Translations under genes and position numbers: made by a program | Part shown: positions 44,391 to 57,594 of the stretch, piece after piece | How the letters are laid out: each line of letters starts with the position of its first letter | Numbering within the stretch: position 1 is the stretch's first letter | The notes under the pieces: model-generated | Databases searched by the model: none | What the model saw: the letters and a program-made list of their open reading frames with translations, nothing else | Told to the model about the DNA's origin: nothing | DNA from: Scleromitrula shiraiana | Lineage: Eukaryota; Ascomycota; Leotiomycetes; Helotiales; Sclerotiniaceae | Direction: 5' to 3' | NCBI GenBank assembly: GCA_028455995.1 | Contig: JABELC010000001.1 | Coordinates: 3,274,501 to 3,338,500 of the forward strand | DNA: 64,000 nucleotides

Positions 44391-47300
44391 GTTGACGATC
44401 TTTGACGTTGTGTTCTGCTGTTATCTTGAAGATTTATCTCGAAGAAGTTGTAGATTTGTTTTATTTTGGTTTGAGAAGAATCTGGAAGGAGGTTATTGTT
44501 TTTATACAAACTTTCCCCTGTAATAAGCCACCAACAAGATGTATTCACTACAGTCGGCAGTAGAACATTACAATTTTTTGAGGTCACGCAAGCCTTATAA
44601 CATTAGAATAAGTGAATGAAATTATTTCGGTGACACCGAACGCATTGATTATATTTATAAGTAAAAACCGTTGATTGGAAAAGAAAACCAATATAAGTTT
44701 GAAAAATACTGTTGGCAAAGGGCGAAGAGCTACCCCGCATTAAATCTATAGCTGATGACCACCGAGTTAAATCATTTATTTCTGTACAATGTAAAACCAA
44801 GAGGTTGGTGTACGGTATTTGATCATGATTGGATATTGATTCACTATAGTGGCTTGAAAATCAGAATTCTCATTTGTGAAAATTCTGATGTGACGGTTGG
44901 CGACTGTCAATCCTGGCAAGCCATAGTAGCATTTGAACTTGGCTACATGATAACAGTGTACAGCATGTGGGAATTCGGGTATAAAATCAGCCCTGGAATT
45001 GCATAAAAATCAGGCAAGCCAAGGAGTGTGACACGATTTCTGCACGTAAGATGAATCAAAACCCTTGAAACAACGGAGTAGACAAGGATGAACGGAGGGA
45101 GGAAAACAATTTCAATGATCATACAAATTTCTGTAAGGGACCAACAAATAACATATGAACAAAACAATAACCACGGCAACCATAATATACTCACTCATTT
45201 CAGTAACGTTATGTGTTTGAGAGGTTCTCTTGCACTTCATCCACCAGTCCTAATTAAAGGATGTAGTAAAAACCAGAAGAAAATGCCTTCAATTCTCATG
45301 ATGATCCATAAAGAATCAATTTAATATACCAACGCTCCGTTAAGAACAAACTTCTCGAAGAAAATATGCTCCTGCAATCTCTACAGATTGCATCGCTGGA
45401 ATCATCCTCAATCTCATGCGAGTATAGAAGCTTTTGCTTCGTTCATGTTAGCATTCATTCAAAATAAAATCAACTCCAAGGGTGTACTTATCTCCTGTTC
45501 GGAGGGGTTGCCTCAAACAACCTGAATAAAATCATAGTAAGAGGCAACCCAGGACTACCAACCATTGGCCTGTCCTATCCAGATGTACCGAAGTATTGTA
45601 TGAACATCTGGTAAAGAATCACTTCCCCAAAAGACTTTGGCAATATATGGAATGCTACCCGAGACAGACAAGCACTAAACTTTGACACCAACACGAGATG
45701 GGTCCCGCCTTGGACACTCCATACAATCCATCATCCCAAGGCTCAGGCGAATCTATTCCAAAATGAAATATAAACTCATCAGGCACAATCCACAATCCAC
45801 ATTCCATCCGTTGCACTTTGACATCCTCATACTACATCAAATCATATCCTATCAACCCATCCATAAATTCCTACTCTTTGGTAGAAGTCGTAGAGAAAAG
45901 TAATCATTCGTGCGGCGAGCGACAAGGACGATCAAATATCTCAGCAATAAAAAATCGAAAGCTGCTCTCTGTTTGAAAAGTACAGCCTGCTGAGATTGGT
46001 TTTTTGTTTCCTCTACAATTAAGTAGGGCATAATCGGACAAAAACATCAACAAAATCCGTCATCATCTTCGGTATGGTAGATACTGAAGGAAATTAATAA
46101 CATTCATGAATGATATTAAATGCCGGCGTCTTCCATCACTCTATGTCGAAGCTTAGAGGAGAAAGTTAATGCGAATGATCGAGGTTACATTCTTAGAATG
46201 TCAAAGTCTATGATTGATACCGCGACGATGGTTTCGAGATGTAAGGAATACATAAATAATGTAAGGCCCAAGAGACGAGAAAGGTTGGAGATATGATCTA
46301 CTGGAGTAGAAACGAAATGGGAACAGGGTGGCTTCACCATCACAGAACCACATTGACTCATCTCAATGAATGCAACAATAAAGAGAATATTGAGGGGCAA
46401 AGAATCCGGAGCATAACAACACGATCTTCTCTGAATGCCTAAAAGACACTCAAAGGACCATTCTTATTGCAAATTTCTTGTTTGAAAACGATGAAACCTC
46501 GATCAACTTGTGCACAGAAGATTCCGTCGAGCACTGTTTCAATGCAAGTAGAGCAGGAATTTGCAATCAGAACAATCTGTTTGTGATCTTCAAAAAAACA
46601 TTGTGCTCAATCTTTCCCCACATCAGTAACCCCCTTGACTATGCAATCATTGAGTTGTGTAGAGAAATGCAATGATTCCTGACAGCTAAATGAAGCCCCT
46701 TATGATTACTTCATAAACAAGAACCAGTCCCATTCCTCAAATCTCTCCTCTCCCAATACCTTTTTGTACAATCGTCGAAAAACAACCTATGATGATCGAT
46801 GTCCAGCCGATAACCCTGACGAGCGCCCTTAATCAAGAGTCTTACACAATAACCCATAGGAGAAATCAGTTTTACCATCTTTCGATATCTGGACTATCCA
46901 TTCGACCGTTCAATTTCTATGGTTTCCCGCCGACGAGCAACCTTTCGGTATTAACAACATTGGTCTGCCATAGATATCTAATTGGGCAAACGAATTTTGG
47001 CCGCAAAGCTAGAACCGGGCGATCACTTAGGGTTAAGTTCTGAGTCGCCTTTTCTTTCGGAAATTTGAATCAGAGAACTGTGGGGTAGGCGATGTACTTG
47101 GTTTGTGAATGAGAGAAGCTTTCGAGTTCGTTTGCGTAGTAATGAGGTATTTGGTATCGTCAGAGTAGGCTCGTTGCTTGGTGATATACAATTCGAATTT
47201 GAGCATCTCCGAGTAGAAATTCGATGAGAAAATTTGGAATATGATTGTTAGAGATGATGGCTGGTAAAGCATTGCAACAGATAATATAAGAGGTGATTGA

Positions 47301-47936
47301 TGTTTTGAGAGGAGGAGGAATGGAAGTGACGCGAGATGTAAAGGTACTTTACGCGACTGTGTTAGCGCGATTTTCTTGGTTGCCTGAGGCTAAAACATAT
47401 CTCAATCATGATCCAAGCCCGACCAATCGCTGCGGGAAGGTCGAAAACAAAGCATTAGCCAATTGGATATCAATGACGATAATTTGAACATGCAATACTA
47501 TATATAGCGATGAGAGATGCAAGAATCTGAAACATTCCGGAAATGCGTGGTGTTCATGCGGTGTTCGGCCAGTGCCTGCAGTAATGCATGGTTGCGAGGG
47601 GATGGAATCTTTTCTCTCACGTTGCTTCCTGGGCATGCAATTTTCATGAAGCACAGTAAAACTGAATTTGCAAACAATTGATTCAATATGCTATGTCATC
47701 GTTGAGAAGTTAGAATATAATGGTTGGCTTAGTGATTGATGTGGGGGATCGACTGCAGGGTTTCCAACAATGGAGAGAATTGATATTCTGGGGAAAATGT
47801 ATAAATAGCTATTTACAAGCAATGCAATCAATTTGTTCTATTTTTCCTGTAAAAGCATGTTTTGAAGCTACCTAGATTTATTTGTGTCCCATTTTTCCAA
47901 CCGCTCATTTCTCCAAACTCCAGATGGCCCATTCAA
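44391..47936. other. 3.5-kb gene-free region
   Basis: No gene supported. Several open frames of 60-85 codons on both strands have no recognisable motif, start context or splice partners. No strong repeats. The first part should contain the transporter's promoter. The last few hundred bases are the 3' flank of the mannosyltransferase. Confidence 0.55.
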
Positions 47937-49454
47937 TCATTCATCTGGTCTTAATTCCTTCTCATCGTCGTCCAAACTGTCCGATAAAACTTGCTTTCCG
48001 GAAGCCAAATCATTCTTCTGGGCCATGTCAATTCTATCATTCAGTTCTTCCTCCATAACAATTTTCCACCAAAATCTTCTCAAATTCGCACAAAGCGCCG
48101 CTTTATCATTAACCTCTGTGAAAACTCTCCTATAATTACAAGCAACATCCAAGACCTCTTCCCATATCTCTGCTTCAACGTCCCTCCCAAATTTATCGAT
48201 AGTATCTTGTTTATTCCCCCACATCCTTTGTCCGTCCAATTGAAACCCATTGAATCTTTCCAATACCTCAGCAGGATCCAATTTTAGTCGGTTACAATGA
48301 ATTAATACTGTTTTCGCATCTGGTCGACTCCTATATGTAGTGTTTTGTCCCCGTTGTAATTCCCAGTCTTCTACTGGATCGAATTGCATCATAGCTACAG
48401 TTTCACCTTCACCACCCGCCCTCAACTCCTGATTTCTTTCACGAACTTGATAATAAGTTCCATTGAGAGCCCTTGCAGCTGCTACCCATGTCTCTTTATC
48501 CCCTTCACCTCCAATATCCCTTTGAGAAAGCAATTCGTAGTAAAACCCAGGTCCAAAAAGGTTATAATAAAATGCTAAGAGAAGAGTAGATGCATGTCTT
48601 CTTCTAGAGATGATAATTGAACCGGCTTCAGTTGAAGCATGCTCTAAAAGAGGTGGTGCTGTCTGATTCGTCATTCGATAATAAACTGGAGAAGTAGTTG
48701 AAGCCCAAAAGTCCGGCCATGTTATAAGACCAGTCGAATGATATGGTTTAGAATAAAACCATGGCTTTGGGTCTATCAATGGAAAGTTATCTGCATCGAG
48801 GAAAAGTGTGTGCTCGAAGCTGGTAAATAGAAAAGCAGCGGATTTGTATTGATATCTTGAGATGGTGATATTTTCGAATTTCGGAAGAACAATACATTTA
48901 GCATTTAATTCTTTAAGAACGACATCGCATGTGTAAGGATCGTAATCAGATTCATCCGGTACAAAGATTTCTATAGGAAGAATACACTTGGTCTTTCGAA
49001 GCATTCGAATCGAAATAATTAACACAGGTTGATATGTACCTCCACCAACTGTAATAATTCCTTTTGATCCTGTTTCATATTTTACCACATCTTCGTATTT
49101 GGGAATTAATTCAAGAACTTTGGAATGAGCATCGGCTGATTTGTCAAAATCTTCTTCACTGAGTTTTAAGTGATCAATCTGTTCTGATTCTTTATCAATT
49201 TCCTCTATACGAATAGTTTGCCAATATTCAGGAAGATCCAAACTTTCATAAGAAGGTCGATAATCGAGTATTTGAGTTAGAAATGATTCAAATCTTTCTT
49301 TTTGATTTTTAACTTCTTGTAACTTTCGTAATGACCATGTTTCCGATACTTCCGAAGGGTTATGCCATTGGTAAAAGAAGCATATAGATAAAATGAGGGC
49401 AATTGGTAAAAGTATACGAGGCGTATTCCTAGGAAGATTGCACAGCATCTTCAA
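47937..49454 (-). CDS. Alpha-1,2-mannosyltransferase-like protein (GT71, MNN2/MNN5 type)
   Basis: Intronless, 505 aa. Type II membrane topology: short cytosolic tail and a signal anchor at about residues 12-27 (PRILLPIALILSICFF), as for Golgi glycosyltransferases. The catalytic domain opens with KGIITVGGGTYQPVLIISIR, a GT71 hallmark, and has the metal-binding DxD motif in TLFLDADNFPLIDP. Also typical are LITWPDFWASTTSPVYY, TEAGSIIISRRRH and the late IHCNRLKL. In yeast this family adds alpha-1,2-mannose branches to N-glycan outer chains from GDP-mannose. The C-terminal tail is acidic. A second Met at residue 3 is an equally possible start. Confidence 0.92.
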   Translation of the reverse strand: MKMLCNLPRNTPRILLPIALILSICFFYQWHNPSEVSETWSLRKLQEVKNQKERFESFLTQILDYRPSYESLDLPEYWQTIRIEEIDKESEQIDHLKLSEEDFDKSADAHSKVLELIPKYEDVVKYETGSKGIITVGGGTYQPVLIISIRMLRKTKCILPIEIFVPDESDYDPYTCDVVLKELNAKCIVLPKFENITISRYQYKSAAFLFTSFEHTLFLDADNFPLIDPKPWFYSKPYHSTGLITWPDFWASTTSPVYYRMTNQTAPPLLEHASTEAGSIIISRRRHASTLLLAFYYNLFGPGFYYELLSQRDIGGEGDKETWVAAARALNGTYYQVRERNQELRAGGEGETVAMMQFDPVEDWELQRGQNTTYRSRPDAKTVLIHCNRLKLDPAEVLERFNGFQLDGQRMWGNKQDTIDKFGRDVEAEIWEEVLDVACNYRRVFTEVNDKAALCANLRRFWWKIVMEEELNDRIDMAQKNDLASGKQVLSDSLDDDEKELRPDE

Positions 49455-51889
49455 AGAATTGTATTATCAAACGATGAGAAAAGAGATAGCAATTGAATGA
49501 ACATCGATATGAAAACATAAAAGAAATGGGAGGAGCTCATGACATAACTGAAAAGATAAGAGTCTAATAAACCTCCCTACTGATGGATAGTCGAAAGTTA
49601 AAATACCATCTAAACAAGTGAATGTGTACTACCACACCACGAACCATGAGTAGCATTGGAATGACGCGTACAAAAAGGATTCGACCCCCATAAAATTTGC
49701 AGGCAACGTCCAGCTACCAGCCGTCAAGTTATTGTTTTCAGTAAAAAACTGCAACGCCTGAAATTAAAGTGTGATATGCTGTGGCACCATCATTCGAAAG
49801 TTATTCATAGAAGAGGCTGACCCACTTGGGTAGAACCTATAGGAGAATCCCCAATCATGAGATTATTGAGATCCCATATGGAATGAACAAAGAAATGAGT
49901 TGTCAGGACCGTTTTATATCATATTCATTTGAACCTCGTGAATGTAAATACAAACGAGCTTCTTGGCGATGTTGAGAATAAAAGTACCAGTAGCTTTCAG
50001 AACCAGATGAAATCTGGAGATTCAATGAACCTGTTTCGAAAATACGTATTTCGAAGCAATATGAAGTAAAGGATGACGTTATTCGATGGCACGGTCTGTA
50101 TTTCAGATACGTTCCTGAATAATAGTACGGATTTTGGACAGCGAGGTTACGTATTCTGTGGAGATGGGGTGAAGTTTGTATGAGATCTATGTTAATAAAT
50201 ATTGAAAAATCTCACGATATATCATGGACGGTAAAAAGGTTCACGTATAGAAGAGGAGGATCATCACAATAATATAACAAGATGTCGTCTTCGAGATTTA
50301 CAATATCAGAGATTCAATTAAGGTACAACGATAATCTTCAAAATATTACAGGGGCATTATCTCACCGCTTTCCACCTAAGTATTCCTGCCATCGACACCA
50401 CTTTTTCTTGTTCATCACAAAACTTCATATCAAGTAACAAACAAAATGGAGGTCAATTATATTCTGACTATGCAAGACGAGGCTACGATTTTGATATTTC
50501 ACGCATCAGCCAATATAATGTGTTTGTGATAGGATATCATTCCATACGATTTATGATGAACTGTTAAGATACCCTCAAGTGTACCTATGTTGTACGAAGT
50601 AGTTGTGTAGTGAGTGTCCGACCCAAACATCTACGAACAAATCATTGAATAACTTTTAAAGTCAATATGAATAATTCTCCCTTAGAGAATTCCACTCCCT
50701 AAGGTTCCCCTCCGTTCTTTGACGGTATTTGAATACAATTGTATTGTACAAGCCCAATAAGTGTTCGGGCCAGAATACAAGTTGTACAACATGACAAAAA
50801 GAGAAAACGATGCAGACATGACACCACTCATGTTCATCCTACCAAATATGATATGTTAATCGATATCTTAACCCACCGAACTATCAAATCGCATGACTCG
50901 AAAAAACATTCGAGGAATAAGAATGCGGGGAAGTAATACCGAAATGAAATATCTACCGATCATTCTCGTGAAACCCAAAGCTTAGGTCCAAAAGGGGGGT
51001 CGTGACGTTATTTTGACAAGAAATGCATAGAACAAGCTTCATGACGAAATATACTTTGTAAGGATATTTAATCCGAGTGACATCAATATAACTCAAAACA
51101 GAAGAACCAAACCAAATGAAGTAGGTAGTTTTTTCATTTTTCATATACACACTTGGCATTACGATATGATTCCTTCAAACACCGAGTCCAACTAGAGAGT
51201 TCTTGAAGCACTTGAAGATCAATCTAGACAGATGAGTGCCGATCTATCTCACTAGCTAGTGCCACCCGTTTTTTATTTTAGATCAATCTAGAGTAGGTAA
51301 AGAAAGTTCGAAAGGGTCTTGGCTTGGTACTTAACCTCGGAAAGGTATCAAATTGCTTAAGTCAACAACCTACTATGTACATGTTAGTACTATAAGTTCG
51401 GTCCTGAAACCAAGAATAGATTACAATCGGTCAATATGAATAGACGGCTCGAGGATGAATACCTTTAGTTTGAGCCAGATATGAAGATCTCGATCTTCCA
51501 CTTTTTTGAGTTTTGAATCAAGTGGTTCTCCTAGTTCTCGATTTATCAATCGAACATTGTTGATAATGTTACAGTGGTGTTTACTTGGCATTGCCGATCG
51601 TAACCGGTTGGATTTTCTGATATAAGTGTTATATCCTTCTGTGTTTTTTGAAAACTTCTGCTCTTGTTTGTTCGTATTTCATATTCTTCCACTTATGTGT
51701 AGTTTGGTGTGTTTTCGTTGATCGATCTCACCATCCATGATAGATTAATAGTCTAGCTTGTAGAGTTATCGGTTACACAGATCCAAACTTTTGAAGTTGT
51801 GGTAGCACTATCGATCACATTTCATGGTTATAACCAATCCTCTTTCCAATACTTATCCTGAACAAAACTCCCCAAAAACAAACGCCAAA
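49455..51889. other. 2.4-kb gene-free region
   Basis: AT-rich. Small open frames only (for example 50739-50936) with nothing recognisable. Probably promoters of the two divergent flanking genes plus spacer. No repeat or RNA gene seen. Confidence 0.55.
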
Positions 51890-53919
51890 ATGGCTGAACA
51901 TGAAATGGAAGCTGCTCAGTATGTTTTGATTTTCTTCTCATCTACATCATATCTATCCTCATGACCATTAATTCATTTATCAGAACACATGCCATAGCTG
52001 TTGAAACTACGATAGCCAATAAAACTCGTCATGACCCGGATAATACCAATTTAGATTTGGGTCTCGTGACACCTATTGGAGGTACCAAGCATAATGTATC
52101 TACTCCCTCCAACGAAGGGGATTTGACTCAATCGAGTACAAATGGTGGAGATACAACAGTTATGGTGGAAGAAGAACCAACTGAGGAGGAGAAACAGACT
52201 TTACGACGAAGTAAGATAATCATTTGGTATCACAGATACGAACCGTGCTAATAGTTCATAAGTTGGAGAAAGTTTACCTACTTCCGCATGGCTTGTTGCC
52301 ACCGTTGAACTTTGTGAGAGATTCGCATATTACGGTTGTCAAGGTTTATTTCAAAATTATGTTCAAAGACCATTAGATGGATCATTGGGTCCAGGTGCGC
52401 TTGGTATGGGACATCAAACTGCAACCGCTCTGACTATTTTCTTCGCTATGTGGTGTTATGGTATGTTATATTCCCGCCTTTGATTAGAACTCTCTCTAAT
52501 TCTTCCTCAGTTACACCAATTGGTGGCGCAATTGTTGCCGATCAATATCTGGGGAAATATAAAACAATTCTCTATTTCTCCATCATCTACATGGTTGGTC
52601 TTCTTGTATTAGTCTTAACTTCCCTACCCGTTGCACTTCGAAACGGTGCTGGACTAGGAGGATTCATCGCCGCCATCTTAATCATTGGAGTCGGAACCGG
52701 AGGAATAAAATCCAACGTCAGTCCCCTAATCGCCGATCAATACACACGAAAGAAGATGGGTATCAAAGTACTTCCAAGCGGAGAACGAGTCATCATCGAT
52801 CCAGCCGTCACCATCCAAAGAATCTACATGATTTTCTACTGCTGCATCAACATCGGAGCATTATCCCTCCTCGCAACTCCATACATGGAATTATACGTAG
52901 GATTCTGGTCTGCATTCCTCCTCTGTCTATGTGTATTCCTTGTCGGTTTCACCGTCCTCGTCCTCGGTAAAAACCACTACGTCGTCCGACCACCAAAGGG
53001 AACCATCATCACCGACGCATTCAAAGCCATCGGAATAATGATCAGATACCGAAACATGAATGCTCCCAAACCCACATACCAGGAAGAATTCGGTCGCAAG
53101 CATCGCACACCATGGGATGATCAATTCGTAGACGAATTAAAGCGTGCTCTAGTTGCCTGCCGAGTCTTCGTATTCTACCCCATCTACTGGCTCGTCTATG
53201 GTCAATTCTCCAGCAACTTCGTTTCCCAAGCCGGAGAAATGGAAGGCCATGGTGTCCCCAACGATCTAATGCAAAATTTCGACCCCATCGCCATCATAAT
53301 CTTCGTGCCCATCTTAGACCGTCTCATCTACCCACTTCTCCGAAAATGGCACATCAATTTTCGACCCATCACTCGCATTACATTTGGGTTTTGCGTCGCT
53401 AGTTTGTCAATGATGTATGCGGCTATCGTTCAACATCTCATCTACGAAGCGCCTCCATGTTATGGAAATCCCCTCGGGTGTGATGCCGCTATAGGACCGG
53501 ACGGTGTGGCCAGGGGAAATAAAGTTCATATTGCCGTTCAAACACCCGCCTATGTATTTGTTGGAATATCCGAAATTTTCGCCTCAGTCACCGGTTTGGA
53601 ATATGCGTATATGAAAGCACCGGTTTCGATGAAGTCATTCGTTTCGTCGATGTTTTTGTTGACTAATGCTTTTGGTTCGGCTCTGGGTGAGGCGTTTACT
53701 CCGCTGGTTGGTAATCCTACTATTATGTGGATGTTTGTTGGGTTGTGTGTGGGCAGTTTTCTGGTGGGCGTTTTGTTTTGGATTTGCTTTCATCATCTTG
53801 ATAGTAAGGAGGATGAGATGAATATGTTGGATGCTAAGGCAGAGGAATTGAATGAGAAAGCTACGTTGAATGGTGGTGGTATTGAGGCTGGTGGAAGGGT
53901 TGATGAAAAGATGCAGTAA
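51890..53919 (+). CDS. Proton-dependent oligopeptide transporter (POT/PTR2 family)
   Basis: Four exons (51890-51918, 51984-52210, 52263-52460, 52511-53919) encode 620 aa, close to yeast Ptr2 (601). The proton-coupling ExxER motif is present as ELCERFAYYG in helix 1. The family's second signature appears as FYCCINIGALSLL. VGTGGIKSNVSPLIADQY is the conserved helix-4 region. Twelve hydrophobic segments follow the usual pattern with a large loop in the middle. The N terminus (about 80 residues) is disordered and hydrophilic, the C terminus Lys/Glu-rich. Expected at the plasma membrane importing di- and tripeptides. The start is chosen because the short first exon (MAEHEMEAAQ) joins in frame through a 65-bp intron. 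Confidence 0.94.
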
Positions 53920-54257
53920 AAGTAAAGATGCTTAATATGTTGATGTTAATATTTATTCAGTTAAAAGTTGGACAGATTTTGGGATATAAGTAATCAAAAA
54001 TAATTAAATGTACGTTCAATTATATAATCGTTTTCAAGTTTTTACTCTTTCAAACATATCATCTATATCCAAAGTATTATAGTACAATGCAAAATCCTAA
54101 AAATAAAAGGAATTCTCCATATATGTGCAACTCATTATGTTGTACAAAGTCGTCCAACCATCCTCCCCATCCTCCATGCAAAGTAGCGTACAATCATCAC
54201 CAGCAATTCATAACCCTTTCCAACGCCGCACCACTTCTGAAGAAGTTCCATCAACCT
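53920..54257. other. Convergent 3' intergenic region
   Basis: Shared 3' flank between the peptide transporter (plus) and BRCT protein (minus). Nothing else seen. Confidence 0.6.
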
Positions 54258-55013
54258 CTAAGCCTTACCCTTTCTTCTCTTCTTGACCGGCTTCTCCTCT
54301 TCCTCATCCTCATCATCATCATCCTCAGCACCTCGTTTTCCACCCCCAGATCCACCACCCTCCAACATCTCAATCAACGCATCCTCATCCAAAGTTTCAA
54401 TGCCCAAATCCGCAATCTGTTCCAACTTCTTCGGTCCAGCGTCATTACCCACAACCACAAAATTGGTATTCCGACTCAAGGATTTGGTAAGTTTACCCCC
54501 ATAATTCTTAACCAATGCCTCCGCATTCTTTCGGCCAAGTGTAGGAGGGACACCTGTAACTACCACCGTCTTTCCTTCAAAAATATCTCCACTTCTTTCC
54601 AAAAGTGCCTTGATATTATCTGGTAGATCTGAACCCGCATTCTTGGTACCCTTCTCAGCATTAGCAGCACGCTGTTCAGCAGGTGATTTTGTTTTCTTTG
54701 CTGCAGTATTTGCTTTTGCTTTTGAGGGTTTCTCTTCTGATTCCTCTTCATCGTCATCTTCTTCGACTTCTTTCTTGGCGGCTTTGGTAGATTTGGCGGC
54801 GGCTTTCTCTTTGGGTGGTTCGATTATATCCGTGATGCTTCCTCCTTGAAGAACAAATGATTGTACTGATAAACCTTCAGATTTACCGGCTTCGACGCGA
54901 TGGTTGGCTGAAGCGGAAGAGGCGTGGATTGAATCGATACCGGAGGAACTGCTTACGACATATACATTGGATTCTATAGCTGCTACAGCGGTTGGTTTGG
55001 ATTTGGGAGGCAT
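54258..55013 (-). CDS. Stand-alone BRCT-domain protein
   Basis: Intronless, 251 aa. The N-terminal 60 residues are Ser/Ala-rich. A Lys/Glu/Ala-rich disordered segment follows (KEKAAAKSTKAAKKEVEEDD). One BRCT domain spans about residues 145-220: FEGKTVVVTGVPPTLGRKNA (strand 1, helix 1), YGGKLTKSLSRNTNFVVVGN (the GG turn and strand 3) and GIETLDEDALIEML, where BRCTs usually have a Trp. It is closest in feel to the BRCT of replication factor C subunit 1 and bacterial ligases, but the rest of RFC1 is absent. The C terminus is acidic then basic (KPVKKRRKGKA), a likely nuclear signal. Probably a DNA-associated nuclear protein. Confidence 0.9.
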   Translation of the reverse strand: MPPKSKPTAVAAIESNVYVVSSSSGIDSIHASSASANHRVEAGKSEGLSVQSFVLQGGSITDIIEPPKEKAAAKSTKAAKKEVEEDDDEEESEEKPSKAKANTAAKKTKSPAEQRAANAEKGTKNAGSDLPDNIKALLERSGDIFEGKTVVVTGVPPTLGRKNAEALVKNYGGKLTKSLSRNTNFVVVGNDAGPKKLEQIADLGIETLDEDALIEMLEGGGSGGGKRGAEDDDDEDEEEEKPVKKRRKGKA

Positions 55014-55777
55014 CTTGAGATTGATTTGAATGATTGAAGGTGTAGATATTATGATAGATTCGAATGAATGATAAAGTAATTATGAAGTTTGTATTTTGTT
55101 GATTTTTGGGAGATCGAAGGAGATATTTGAAGGATTTGGTTTGTTGGTTGTTTGGAAAATGAGTGATAGAGCGGCACAGCAACGGGCTATCTGCCTAATT
55201 TCCATTTTGGGCAATTAATCTAAATTATAGGCAGTTATCAAGGCAACAATTGGGATTTACATTAATTGATTGTTAATTATGTATTTTAAATCTCTTAGCA
55301 TTTCTTATTTCTTCATAAGTTTGAAGATTGAGTACGAGTATGGATGGGTATGGATGAGTATGAGTTATCAATTTGATATGGATGTTCCTTTGAATTGTTC
55401 CCACCCTTTACTTCGTTCTAGTTATAACGCGACAAGATCGCGACATCCCGTGATATCCCATGATTCTAACCTCAAGAACACCATCTTTCTTCCTCATGAA
55501 TCATGATCATGACCAACATCATCATCATCATCCGGGCAGCTGGAATTCAATTTATGCCAGTCCATTCATAATCTTGGAATATAGTCCAGATATACGTACT
55601 TAGAGACATCTAAGTTTGTTTTGAAATATCTATCGACTTAACTTATTTATAAATATCTGTTAACTATATAGACATAAAAATCAACAACAACCCAATCCTC
55701 TGAATCATCCAATCCATTGTTTGTGGATACATCATACCTGTCTATCATTAGCTTAATAAAAATACTATACATTCATC
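55014..55777. other. Intergenic region
   Basis: Promoters of the divergent BRCT and 2EXR genes. GAGTATGGATG repeats three times imperfectly near 55328-55362. No gene. Confidence 0.6.
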
Positions 55778-57253
55778 ATGTCTTCTACAATCTCTGAACC
55801 TTCGGACGAAATCTCATATAAAGCTGCTCGAGATCATCAATTAGTATCTTACACAAACCGGCATCGTCCTCCATTTGATGATGATGAAATAAGGCGGCAG
55901 GAACCTTCGGACCATGCCACTACCTCATGGGAAACTGCTCGAGATGATGAGTTATTATCATATATGTATCGTCCTACGTTTATTGATGAAACGATGCGGC
56001 AGAAACAGTCTTTCAGAGAAGCTGAAGAGAAACGATTTAATGATTTCAACGAAGATATAAAAAAACGCCGTAAGGTTTTTGAGAAACAACAGAGAGCTCT
56101 ACGATGTAATTTTGAGCGGTCCCAAATTCATGTTGAAGAAAATATGGCTAGATCGTTTTCAAAACAGCTTGAAGTGCGTTTCCTATGATTACCTCACGAA
56201 TTTTTAATGCTTATGCCCTATTGATAGACAAATGGTATCTCGTCAACAAGGAAGTCCATGATCCCAGCATATGCTTTCGATAGATTCAAGAATCTTCCCA
56301 TTGAGATTCAGGTTAAGATTTGGTCAATGGCTACACGTTTTTTAAATCCACAAAAGCATTGTATCTGGCCAAATAAGGCTTTCCTCCGCGGGACTAGATT
56401 AAGTATTAAATATGGGCACCCGCCTCCTGGGACGATGTGGGCGTGTGTCCATTCGAGAGAGGTTGCGAAGACCATTTATACTTCGTTTCCATGGGTTCGT
56501 TCTCCTAGAATTGATGGAAAACAAGTATTTGTCAACACGCTCTATGACGAGTTTGAAATCGCTGGGTGGAAGTTCGAAGATTGCCAGCTATTTGTTGGTC
56601 TCTTCTTGAAAGATCATGGCCCAAACAAGCTCGGCGATCGTTTATTACAACGTCTTAGTCGATTCCAACAAATACGGAGACTAGGAATTACTCTTTCTCT
56701 TTTTGGTAATACACCTCCACAGTTATGGACAGAATTTCCCATGCTGGAATATCTCACTATTACGTGCGCCTACAGTTGTGAATCTGGGAGAAGATCGTTG
56801 AATAACAACAAAAAGAAAAGCTGTAGGCCATGTGAGCAATGGGTGTACAATTATGCCCATAAACTTCTAGTAAATATTGAGAAGAAAGGTTCTTGGAAGA
56901 TTCCAAAGATCATTCCAACTCGAATTGATAATCTTCTCGAGGGGTGTAAGATTAATCATGGGTATTCGGAATTGCCATCAAATGCAATTGATCCTAGTCA
57001 ATATCCTTGTGTCAACGATTCAGAAATGGAGGAGCGCCGGGAATGGTTTAAGAGGTTTGATGTTGTATTAATGCCGACTGTTACGGATAAAAATCTTTTG
57101 CGGATGACGAAAAATTTCGTGGAGGGGATGAATAGAGCGGGATTGGTTGGGGAGTTCGAGGGGTGTATAGAGGTGGAGGAGAAGGGAGAAGATTGGGAGG
57201 GCGGGCAGGAGAGAGGGGAGGATAAACCGGCGGCTGAGATAGGGGGGTGGTGA
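55778..57253 (+). CDS. 2EXR-domain protein with coiled N terminus
   Basis: Exons 55778-56173 and 56228-57253 (54-bp intron, GTGCGT..GATAG) encode 473 aa. Exon 1 is hydrophilic, with two related segments (KAARDHQLVSYTNRHRPPF and ETARDDELLSYMYRPTF) and then a highly charged coiled-coil (REAEEKRFNDFNEDIKKRRK). Exon 2 opens with FDRFKNLPIEIQVKIWSMAT, the F..LP.EI...IW pattern of the fungal 2EXR domain, and contains a Cys-poor globular part ending in an acidic, Gly-rich tail (GEDWEGGQERGEDKP). 2EXR proteins are abundant and of unknown function in Leotiomycetes and relatives. The internal repeat in exon 1 suggests a local duplication. Confidence 0.85.
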
Positions 57254-57594
57254 TGAAGCGTTTTTGCAAAAGTTCCTAAATTCATATTGTTGACTTATAT
57301 TGTAAACAATCATATAGTTCTATCTGATATTAGGAGGTTAAAATATCTAATTAGTTAACTAGAATCATATTATTTGTTTCTGTTTCAAATAATTAAATAT
57401 TTTTATCTAATATTAATAGATGAATATTGAATTATTCAACTACTATGTAGACATTAGACATTCTCTGGTGGGAATGTGGTTTTGCTTATCTAATCAGCCT
57501 TGTCTAGCGTAATTTCCATGGACCTCATCGGTACCAAACCTCAATATCAATGATACTCTAACATAGATATTCCACCCATATCCCAACCGCAATC
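57254..57594. other. Short intergenic region
   Basis: AT-rich 3' flank of the 2EXR gene and promoter of NDUFB7. Nothing else seen. Confidence 0.6.

Noticed and set aside
47293..47690. Several 60-80-codon frames on both strands
   Set aside because: Chance-length frames with no family, start context or introns.
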